Shown here in pieces: positions 15,870 to 22,556 of a stretch of 34,310 bases of DNA; the first letter of the stretch is position 1; every line of letters begins with the position of its first letter. The translations under genes and the position numbers were made by a program. The DNA lies in the NCBI GenBank assembly GCA_964653285.1, contig CAZZEX010000048.1, positions 1 to 34,310 on the forward strand, written 5' to 3'. Origin of the DNA: CAZZEX01 sp964653285. Its GTDB lineage: Bacteria > Chloroflexota > Anaerolineae > B4-G1. The notes under the pieces were generated by a model, which saw nothing but the letters and a program-made list of their open reading frames with translations, was not told the DNA's origin and did no database searches.

Positions 15870-16649
15870 ATGCTGACAATTGACCTGACTGGACGTAAGG
15901 CGTTAGTCACAGGCGGTGCACGTGGCATCGGAGCGGGCATCGTGCGGGCGCTGGCGGAGTGCGGTGCCAGCGTGGCCTTCACCCACCTGGGTTCCGAACG
16001 GGGAACCAAGGCGGCTGAGCAACTGGTGGCTGGGCTTAACACGACGGGCGGGCAGATTCTCGACTTCACAGCTCCAGCCGAGGATATGGGGGCTATGAGA
16101 CAGGTGGTCTCCGAAGCTGCCGGCAAGATCGGTGGCCTGGACATCGTGGTCCCCAATGTAGGCAAGAACTGGGTGGCGCCGCTGGAAGACTTGGATCTGG
16201 AGGGATGGCAGCGGGGTCTGAACCTCAACCTCACTGCGTCGTTCATCGCCATCAAGGCCGCGCTGCCCTGGCTGTTGAAAGCCGAGCGCGCCGACATCGT
16301 GTTGATCGGATCGTCGGCGGTCGTAGATGGCGGTGGAGGCGTCGCTCACTACGCGGCGGCCAAGGCCGGGTTGGAGGGCCTGATGCGGGCTCTGATGCGT
16401 GAATTACCGCGCCAGGGCATCCACGTCAACACGGTGCATCCGTGTGTGGTGGATACCGACCTGCTGCGCGAGCGGTACGACGACGAGGAGAAACGCGCCC
16501 GGCTGGCGGCTCAGGTGCCGCTCGGCCGGCTGGCCAGGCCGGAAGACATTGGAGCACTGGTCGCCTACCTGTGCTCTGACCTGGGCGGCTTCATCTGCGG
16601 CCAGTCCATCCTGGTAGATGGAGGGCGAACCCTCTGGCGCAACACGTGA
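15870..16649 (+). CDS. SDR-family NAD(P)-dependent dehydrogenase
   Basis: A 259-residue classical short-chain dehydrogenase/reductase. The cofactor loop TGGARGIG is at 14-21 and the catalytic Ser148/149, Tyr161 and Lys165 (YAAAK) are in place. NNAG is replaced by PNVG near 95-98. The end, GGFICGQSILVDGGRTLW, is standard. The ATG follows AGGTAGGTGA. It lies 39 bp after the aminotransferase. Likely a sugar or polyol dehydrogenase; the neighbours suggest oxidation of a deoxysugar or an intermediate. Confidence 0.92.
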   Translation: MLTIDLTGRKALVTGGARGIGAGIVRALAECGASVAFTHLGSERGTKAAEQLVAGLNTTGGQILDFTAPAEDMGAMRQVVSEAAGKIGGLDIVVPNVGKNWVAPLEDLDLEGWQRGLNLNLTASFIAIKAALPWLLKAERADIVLIGSSAVVDGGGGVAHYAAAKAGLEGLMRALMRELPRQGIHVNTVHPCVVDTDLLRERYDDEEKRARLAAQVPLGRLARPEDIGALVAYLCSDLGGFICGQSILVDGGRTLWRNT

Positions 16650-16676
16650 GATATGTACGCAGTGAGGAGGATTCCG

Positions 16677-17327
16677 ATGCAGCGTATAGCGACCTTTATG
16701 TTGGTTAGAGAGGGAATGGAGGAAAGATACCGGGAAGAACACCGCCACGTCTGGCCAGGGGTACTGGAGGGGATCACGAGATACGGGATAAGAAACTACA
16801 GTATCTTCATGATGGGGCGCAAACTCTACTCTTACTTCGAGGTCGAAGACCTGGACGGGGCCATGTCCATGGCGGCTGCGGATCCAATCAACCAGAAGTG
16901 GCAGGAGCACATGGCGCCTGTGATGGATATGGGATCTGGCATCAAGGACGGTTCGACGACTTATCTTGAAGAAGTGTTCCACACGGATGGGTACGGCGAA
17001 ACCACGGCCCCGATGCAACGTGTAGCGACTTTCATGTTAGTCAAGGAGGGAATGGAGGAAAGATACCGGGAAGAGCACCGCCGCGTCTGGCCGGAGATCC
17101 TGGAAGGGATCAAGAAAGCCAGGATAAGAAACTATAGCATCTTCACGATGGGGCGCAAACTCTACTCCTACTTCGAGGTCGAAGATCTGGACAAAGCCAT
17201 GGCCATGGTGGCCGTGGATCCGATCAATCAGAAGTGGCAGGAGCACATGGCACCTCTGATGGATGTGGGATCGGGCGTTAAAGACGGCTCGACCGTCTAT
17301 CTTGAAGAAGTATTTCACATTGACTGA
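16677..17327 (+). CDS. Tandemly duplicated L-rhamnose mutarotase-like protein
   Basis: The start is ATG 16677, preceded by GAGGAGG; the in-frame ATG at 16653 lacks such a site. The 216-residue product holds two copies of a ~104-residue mutarotase domain (RhaM/RhaU family, ferredoxin-like fold), residues 1-103 and 113-216, joined by GYGETTAP. Each copy keeps Tyr and His at the positions known in RhaM (Tyr18/His22 and 130/134) and the later Trp (KWQEHMAP). The copies are very similar in protein and DNA, so the duplication is recent. RhaM interconverts alpha and beta anomers of L-rhamnose and is a homodimer, so this may be a covalent dimer. It sits four genes from the corrinoid protein, tying the cluster to rhamnose-like 6-deoxysugars. 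Confidence 0.9.
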   Translation: MQRIATFMLVREGMEERYREEHRHVWPGVLEGITRYGIRNYSIFMMGRKLYSYFEVEDLDGAMSMAAADPINQKWQEHMAPVMDMGSGIKDGSTTYLEEVFHTDGYGETTAPMQRVATFMLVKEGMEERYREEHRRVWPEILEGIKKARIRNYSIFTMGRKLYSYFEVEDLDKAMAMVAVDPINQKWQEHMAPLMDVGSGVKDGSTVYLEEVFHID

Positions 17328-17341
17328 GGAGGTATGTACAA

Positions 17342-18313
17342 ATGGCGATCAAAATCGGTTCCGGTCTCGTCCCTTTTTCCAAAGTCGTTGACAGGTTTCT
17401 GCCCAGCGGGTACCGCGATGGCATGCCGTTTGAGGAACAACTTCGGCACGCCAGGGAAGTGGAGGGCCTCGACGCGATTGGCATCGACTATCCGATGCAG
17501 TTCGAAGACCCGGTGAAGATGCAGGCGCTCTTGGACAAGTACGACCTGACGCTCTGCGTTTTGGAGATGGGAATCTACGGGGAGCGGCGATGGAAGATGG
17601 GGTCTTTTGCCTCCACCGATCCCGCTATTCGTCGCCAGGCTATTGAGCTGGTGAAGCGCGGTATGGACGTCGCGGCGGAGATGGGCGTGGAGGAGATCCT
17701 GCTGTGGCCGGGGCAGGATGGCTTTGAGTACCCGTTCCAGGCGAACCACGATCTGGTCTGGGGATACCTGGTTGATGGCATCGGCGAGGTGGTGGAGCAT
17801 CGCCAGGACATCAAGATCGGGATAGAGTACAAACCCAAGGAGCCACGGGTGCGCTGCTACGTTGACTCTGCGGCCAAAACCTTGCTTCTCTGCGAGGCGA
17901 TCGGACTTCCCAACGTGGGGGTTACCGTTGACCTGGGGCACTCTTTCAACGCCCAGGAAAACCCGGCCCAGGCAGTTGCTCTGTGTGCCCGATATGACCG
18001 CATGCTCCAGATCCACGTCAACGACAATTACGGCGACTGGGATTCGGACATGCTGGTGGGGCAGATCAATTTCTGGACCACGTTGGAGTTCTTCTACTGG
18101 CTGAACCAGGTGGGGTTCGACAGTTGGTACATCATGGACTTCTTCCCCTACCGGGAGGATGGCCCGGCCGCGCTGGTTGAGTGCATCCGTAACACCCGGC
18201 GGTTTGCTGACATTGCTGCCAGGCTGACGAAGAGCCCGATCGAGCAGATGCAGGAGACGGGCGACCCGGTGGCTATCAGCGAGGTGTTGTGGCAGGAAAC
18301 CATCAAGTTCTAG
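17342..18313 (+). CDS. TIM-barrel sugar isomerase/epimerase (xylose isomerase-like)
   Basis: A 323-residue AP-endonuclease-2/xylose-isomerase-like TIM-barrel protein. Candidate metal and catalytic residues are Glu162 with Lys164 (IEYKP), Asp197 and His200 (VDLGHSF), and His225 with Asp228 (IHVND). LWPGQDGFEYPFQ near 121-133 resembles bacterial L-rhamnose isomerase-type members of this fold. The ATG at 17342 has GAGGAGG upstream and lies 14 bp after the mutarotase stop, so mutarotase and isomerase are a natural pair acting on the same sugar. Exact reaction (aldose-ketose isomerase or epimerase) is not certain. Confidence 0.85.
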   Translation: MAIKIGSGLVPFSKVVDRFLPSGYRDGMPFEEQLRHAREVEGLDAIGIDYPMQFEDPVKMQALLDKYDLTLCVLEMGIYGERRWKMGSFASTDPAIRRQAIELVKRGMDVAAEMGVEEILLWPGQDGFEYPFQANHDLVWGYLVDGIGEVVEHRQDIKIGIEYKPKEPRVRCYVDSAAKTLLLCEAIGLPNVGVTVDLGHSFNAQENPAQAVALCARYDRMLQIHVNDNYGDWDSDMLVGQINFWTTLEFFYWLNQVGFDSWYIMDFFPYREDGPAALVECIRNTRRFADIAARLTKSPIEQMQETGDPVAISEVLWQETIKF

Positions 18314-18391
18314 CCCAGAGACGAAATTGGCCAGCCACGCAACAGCGTGCCCGACGGACATAGCCCCCGAATATCATATGTGAGGGAAATT

Positions 18392-18736
18392 GTGTCAGGT
18401 ATCAACCCTGATTTTAGCCGCGTCGTTACCACACTCCACCACGAAGAGCCTGACAGAGTCCCCATTGATCCCACCTGTATGGACATTGAGGAGGTCAAGG
18501 AAAAGGTAGGAGACCGGCTCTGCATCATTGGGAACATCTCCAACGAAATCCTCGCGACCGGGACGCCGGAAGAAGTTGCGGAACTCACGAAAAAACGGAT
18601 CAAGGCATTGGCTCCTGGAGGAGGATACTGCCTGGGTTCTGGCAACTCAGTGCCTGATTGGGCCAAGATTGAGAATTATCGGGCGATGATCGAGACGGGC
18701 CTCAAGTATGGCCGCTACCCAATCGGCATCGAATAG
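18392..18736 (+). pseudogene. URO-D methyltransferase-like gene with large internal deletion
   Basis: The frame begins in a typical URO-D N-terminus (DFSRVVTTLHHEEPDRVPID). About 25 residues in, it jumps straight to the C-terminal third (VKEKVGDRLCIIGNIS, GTPEEV, LAPGGGYCLGSGNSVPDW, ENYRAM). Full-length relatives in this window have 360-401 residues; this would be ~115, missing roughly the middle 230 including the zinc/HSDG site. The join is in frame. GTG 18392 has GAGGGA just upstream; GTG 18380 is an alternative. It is probably non-functional as a methyltransferase, though the frame is intact so a short product could be made. Confidence 0.75.
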
Positions 18737-18740
18737 TCCT

Positions 18741-18842
18741 GCGCTTCTTGGTAACCGGACTGGCCTGCAGGGTAACGTAAAGGTGATAGTCGGCGGGGCG
18801 CCGGTCACACAGGCCCATTCTGGAGGAACAGGATCATGGTAA
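18741..18842 (+). pseudogene. Remnant of a corrinoid-binding protein C-terminus
   Basis: In the frame ending at TAA 18840-18842, the ~30 codons from 18741 read ...TGLQGNVKVIVGGAPVTQ. This matches the GLRQGRILAVGGAPVTQ segment (residues 168-184) of the corrinoid protein at 12957. GGAPVT is a nucleotide-tail contact loop of B12-binding domains. There is no start codon or N-terminal part, and the match ends right after Gln. It begins a few bases after the URO-D remnant, so a second methyltransferase/corrinoid gene pair once stood here and was deleted down to scars. Confidence 0.65.
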
Positions 18843-19048
18843 TCAAAGGATACGTAGAATATCAGCGGCGAGAATTCTGCAAGGATGTGAAGTGTCCGGT
18901 ACAACTGGAACTGGATGCCCAGGTGTCGGGCTCCGAGGAGTACGAGCGAATCCGGCAGACGTGCCGGACAAGTTGCGTACACACCACATGGGAATTTCAC
19001 CACTGGCTGATAGAGAAAGGGTATTTGATCGTCAGACCTGCAGAGTAG
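18836..19048 (+). CDS. Small Cys-rich protein of unknown function
   Basis: A 70-residue protein I do not recognise by name. It has four Cys arranged as C-x4-C near residues 15-20 and C-x3-C at about 43-47, followed by HTTWEFHHWLIEKGY, rich in His and Trp. This suggests a small metal-binding or iron-sulfur fold. The ATG at 18836 lies inside the corrinoid remnant and has TGGAGGA upstream; the stop lies 30 bp before the aldolase gene with its own ribosome binding site. Its survival beside deleted methyltransferase genes argues that it is a real gene. Possible roles (metal delivery, redox helper of the corrinoid, or substrate tag) are speculation. Confidence 0.65.
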   Translation: MVIKGYVEYQRREFCKDVKCPVQLELDAQVSGSEEYERIRQTCRTSCVHTTWEFHHWLIEKGYLIVRPAE

Positions 19049-19078
19049 ACATGCAAATCATTAAAGGAGGCAACTAAA

Positions 19079-19873
19079 ATGGATTGGGGAATGAAGAATC
19101 GTCTATCGCAACTGATCCAGCCCGATGGCCACTGCTTCTTTCTGCCGATAGATCACGGATACTTTCAAGGGCCGACCACCAAGTTGGAGAAACCGGGCGA
19201 AACGATCAAGCCGCTTCTTCCGTATTGTGACGCTCTCTTTGTCACGAGAGGAGTATTGCGGGCGTGTGTAGATCCTGCCAACAGCCTGCCGGTCATCCTC
19301 AGGATATCCGGTGGCGCCAGTGTCGTCGGGAAAGACCTGGCCCACGAGGCGCTTACCACTTCCATACGAGATGCCGTGCGCCTTAATGTGGCTGCAGTGG
19401 GTCTTTCCATCTTCGTCGGTAGCGATTATGAGCATCAGACGCTACTGAACCTCGCGAAGGCTGTAAATGAATGCGAGGAGTATGGCATTCCAGTCATGGC
19501 GGTTACCGCTGTGGGCAGAGAAATGGAGAAACGGGAAGCACGTTACCTCGCTTTGTGCTGTCGTATCGCTGCCGAACTGGGTGCCCGCGTGGTGAAAACT
19601 TACTGGTGCGAAGACTTCGACAAGGTCGTCAACGGCTGTCCCGTTCCTGTGGTTATGGCGGGTGGTCCCAAGTGTGAAACGGAACTCGGGGTATTCGAGT
19701 TTGTCTATGATGGTATGCAAAAGGGCGCTATAGGTGTGACCCTGGGCCGGAACGTGTGGCAGAATGCCCACCCGGTGGCCATGGCCAGAGCGCTGCGGGC
19801 CATAATCCACGAAAACGCCGATGTTAAGGAGGCTCACGAGCTGTTCCAGAGTGTCAAGAGTGGCGAGCAGTAG
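19079..19873 (+). CDS. LsrF/DhnA-type class I aldolase
   Basis: A 264-residue TIM-barrel aldolase of the DeoC/LsrF/FbaB-archaeal type. PIDHG (23-27) starts the first active-site strand, VVKTYW holds the Schiff-base Lys173, and AGGPK (194-198) forms the phosphate-binding loop. The family includes LsrF (thiolase acting on a phosphorylated AI-2 derivative) and class I fructose-bisphosphate aldolases. Here it probably cleaves a ketose derivative produced by the upstream isomerase. The phosphate loop implies a phosphorylated substrate, yet no kinase is visible nearby. The ATG follows AAAGGAGG. Confidence 0.85.
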   Translation: MDWGMKNRLSQLIQPDGHCFFLPIDHGYFQGPTTKLEKPGETIKPLLPYCDALFVTRGVLRACVDPANSLPVILRISGGASVVGKDLAHEALTTSIRDAVRLNVAAVGLSIFVGSDYEHQTLLNLAKAVNECEEYGIPVMAVTAVGREMEKREARYLALCCRIAAELGARVVKTYWCEDFDKVVNGCPVPVVMAGGPKCETELGVFEFVYDGMQKGAIGVTLGRNVWQNAHPVAMARALRAIIHENADVKEAHELFQSVKSGEQ

Positions 19874-19911
19874 GATCTCACGTCGGCGGGGAAATTGGCA
19901 TTGGAGCTTGT

Positions 19912-19942
19912 GTAGGGGCGAAGCAACTTGTTTCGCCCCTAC
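19912..19942 (+). repeat. Hairpin repeat GTAGGGGCGAA / TTCGCCCCTAC
   Basis: Eleven bases (19912-19922) are perfectly complementary to 19932-19942, with a nine-base loop. The core is the same as the hairpin at 7394-7422, so these are two copies of a dispersed palindromic unit; similar GTAGGGGCG hairpins are familiar from Chloroflexi and cyanobacterial genomes. It lies in the 102-bp gap between the LsrF-like and RhaD-like genes. No T-run follows, so it is not a clear terminator. Confidence 0.7.
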
Positions 19943-19975
19943 GAGTGCTGCTATGGAGACACGGAGGAGCGTCCG

Positions 19976-21949
19976 ATGAAAAGCCTTTGGGATGATCGTG
20001 AAGCAGCACAGTACCTGGGCGATCTTGCGCAGTGTGTGTACGCTTCACGTTTGCTGGGCAGAGAAAAATCGCTGGTCCTGGACGGTGGCAGCAGTACATC
20101 TGTCAAGATCAGAGAGGGCAACCTGTTGGGTGAAGAAGAGGACATTCTCTACGTGAGCGGGAGTGACCAGGATCTAGAGACCATCAAAGCACACGACTTC
20201 TCGCCGGTGCGACTGACGCATCTGATCGGTTTGGCAAAGCTTGATTCGCTCTCCGATACACAATTGGCGAATGAAATCAGGTGCAATATAACCAACGCAT
20301 CTGCACCGGTGTTGTCGCTCGAGGCGATGTTGCATGCCATCCTGCCCTACAAATACGTGGACCATACCTATCCTGATGCAGTACTTGCCATTACCAACAC
20401 GCCAAGCGGACTGGAGCGTCTTCGGGAGGTTTACGGCGATTCGGTCGTCATCATTCCCTACGCCAGGTCTGGTTTTCCACTGGCGAAACTGTGCGCTGAA
20501 GTATTCTCATCCGAGGTGGGAGAGAACATCATCGGCATCGCGTTGATGCAGCACGGTATCGTCTCGTTCGGCGAAACAGCGAAGACCTCCTACGAGCGTA
20601 TGGTTGATCTGGTCACTCACGCGGAGCAGTACTTGATTGATCGTGGGGCACGGCCTATCTTTGTACCCACCATCGCTACGCCCGATGAGCCCATGCGCCA
20701 CGAGTTGGCTGCTTTGCGCCAAGTGGTTTCGGCTAGTGCTGGTTTTCCTGTAATTATGTCAACGCATACCGATCCTCAGTGCTTGAGCTTTGCTCGGCGC
20801 GATGATGCGTCAAGTATCTCGCAGCGAGGCCCTGCCACACCCGATCACGTCATCCGAACCAAGCGCCTGCCGCTACTTGGCAGGGATGTGCAGGAGTTTC
20901 GCGTGGCGTGCGAACGGTACTTCGCCGCCCATGCGCCCAATACTGGACGAACATTGACGATGCTCGATCCTGCACCGCGAGTGATTCTGGACCCTGAATT
21001 TGGCATGTGCGCCATTGGCCGCACGGCAAGAGAGGCCGCTATCGTCAACGACATCTATCGCCACACAATAGAGATCATTCTGACTGCGACGGCGCTCGAA
21101 GAGTATCGAGCGTTGCCGGCCCAGGACGTCTTCGATGTGGAATACTCGGAGCTAGAACAAGCGAAATCACACAAGCAAGGCGCGCTACCGATGTTTGCGG
21201 GCGAAATCGCGCTGGTCACTGGCGCAGCATCGGGAATCGGCAAGGCGTGTGTGGAGGCTTTTCTTGCGCGCGGCGCTGCAGTCGTCGGCCTAGACATCAA
21301 TCCACGTATTGCGCAGATGTTTGATCAGGTTGGTTTTCTCGGCCTGCACTGCGATGTCACTGACGAGGACGCCATTTGCCAGGCCTTAGAAGCGACAGTC
21401 AAAACCTTTGGCGGCCTGGACATGTTGGTTCCGAACGCTGGCATCTTTCCACCTGGTTGCCGCATTGACTCGTTGCATTCGTCCGAGTGGCGCAAGGTGA
21501 TGCGCGTGAATCTGGACGCCAACCTGGTGTTGATGCGCGAAGCCTATCCGTTGCTCAAGGCCTCCCCCCGGCACGGAAGAGTGGTGATCATGGGCTCGAG
21601 AAACGTGCCCGCGCCGGGGCCTGGCGCAGTTGCATATTCAGCCTCAAAGGCAGCCTTGAATCAACTCGCACGTGTCGCCGCGTTGGAGTGGGGAAAGGAT
21701 GGAATACGGGTCAACATTGTTAATCCGCACGCCGTGTTCGACACAGGCATATGGACCGAGGACGTGCTGCGCGCGCGTGCTGAGTACTACGGGCTGAGCG
21801 TGGAGGAATACAAAAGGAAGAACGTCTTGCGAGTGGGAATCACCAGTCGCGATGTTGGAGAATTGGTGGCTGAGATGTGCGGGCCACTGTTCGCCAAAAC
21901 CACCGGTGCACAAGTGCCGATTGACGGCGGCAGCGACCGCGTGATTTGA
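19976..21949 (+). CDS. RhaD-like bifunctional aldolase/short-chain dehydrogenase
   Basis: ATG 19976 with CGGAGGAG upstream is the likely start; the longer TTG frame from 19928 runs through the hairpin repeat. The 657-residue protein has an N-terminal class II aldolase/adducin domain (about 1-395) and a C-terminal SDR domain (about 405-657) with TGAASGIG, PNAG, and Y-S-A-S-K. This architecture is that of RhaD/RhaE-type proteins, which cleave L-rhamnulose-1-phosphate and oxidise the lactaldehyde formed. In the aldolase half the usual metal motif H-T-H reads H-T-Y (130-132), so one zinc ligand is changed; His193 in MQHG is kept. It closes the sugar island. Activity of the aldolase half is therefore uncertain; the dehydrogenase half looks complete. 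Confidence 0.88.
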   Translation: MKSLWDDREAAQYLGDLAQCVYASRLLGREKSLVLDGGSSTSVKIREGNLLGEEEDILYVSGSDQDLETIKAHDFSPVRLTHLIGLAKLDSLSDTQLANEIRCNITNASAPVLSLEAMLHAILPYKYVDHTYPDAVLAITNTPSGLERLREVYGDSVVIIPYARSGFPLAKLCAEVFSSEVGENIIGIALMQHGIVSFGETAKTSYERMVDLVTHAEQYLIDRGARPIFVPTIATPDEPMRHELAALRQVVSASAGFPVIMSTHTDPQCLSFARRDDASSISQRGPATPDHVIRTKRLPLLGRDVQEFRVACERYFAAHAPNTGRTLTMLDPAPRVILDPEFGMCAIGRTAREAAIVNDIYRHTIEIILTATALEEYRALPAQDVFDVEYSELEQAKSHKQGALPMFAGEIALVTGAASGIGKACVEAFLARGAAVVGLDINPRIAQMFDQVGFLGLHCDVTDEDAICQALEATVKTFGGLDMLVPNAGIFPPGCRIDSLHSSEWRKVMRVNLDANLVLMREAYPLLKASPRHGRVVIMGSRNVPAPGPGAVAYSASKAALNQLARVAALEWGKDGIRVNIVNPHAVFDTGIWTEDVLRARAEYYGLSVEEYKRKNVLRVGITSRDVGELVAEMCGPLFAKTTGAQVPIDGGSDRVI

Positions 21950-22556
21950 GTACGTGAGAGTGTCGCATAATTCCTAACCCGGACGAGCCGGAACCAAATA
22001 GGCTTGCGCCGGACGTGTCGTCCGCCAGGAGCCTCGTTCAATTTTCTTGCACAGTGAGCAAGAATTTGGTCGGTAAGGTGCTATGCGTCTTCCGGGACTT
22101 TGCCTGGAAGACGTGGTCCCTTCGGGGCACTTGCCACGCACGGCACTCAGTATCCCTGCCCGTTCCTCTTGTACCCTCCATCGTTCGCGCCGCCACCAAT
22201 GCCTTTCGAAGCGATGGCTCCGGCAGGTAGAGGGCCAGCCTCACTAATGCCTCCATCCAAGCGACTCGCCCTGCATCGAATTGCCTGCGCTGTTGCCAGC
22301 ATCCCCCGCAAAGTCTACATTGCTAGCAAACTTCGATAGGTAGTACGAGGATGCCGGAGGTTGTCCCCTCTTTTCCTTTGTGGTATTATATGTTTGCCCA
22401 CTAGACCGCCAGCACTTGCTTCTCTGGTGAGGGGAACGGCAGACAGCGGGGATGCAGGTGTTCGCCTGGTGGGTGCGCGACGCGGCCACCACAGGAGCAG
22501 ATAGTTCGAGCGTGTAGCCGGGCACTTTTTGAGGAATTGATGAGGAAGAAGTAACA
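21950..22556 (+). other. 607-bp intergenic region with three hairpins and a promoter
   Basis: No gene is convincing here. Three stem-loops follow the RhaD-like stop: 22010-22015 with 22019-22024, 22044-22050 with 22058-22064 (followed by TTT, the best terminator candidate), and 22086-22093 with 22106-22113. They probably end the sugar island. The right part carries the promoter at 22361-22389 and the leader of the next gene. Confidence 0.5.
22361..22389 (+). promoter_or_regulatory. Candidate sigma-70 promoter for the AAA-TPR gene
   Basis: TTGTCC at 22361-22366 and TATTAT at 22384-22389 are separated by exactly 17 bases, matching four of six and five of six consensus positions. The region around is AT-richer than its surroundings. 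It lies ~170 bp upstream of the ATG at 22557. Confidence 0.5.

Noticed and set aside
19928..19975. Extended N-terminus of the RhaD-like protein from TTG 19928
   Set aside because: It would translate the hairpin repeat; ATG 19976 has a strong ribosome binding site and fits family length.
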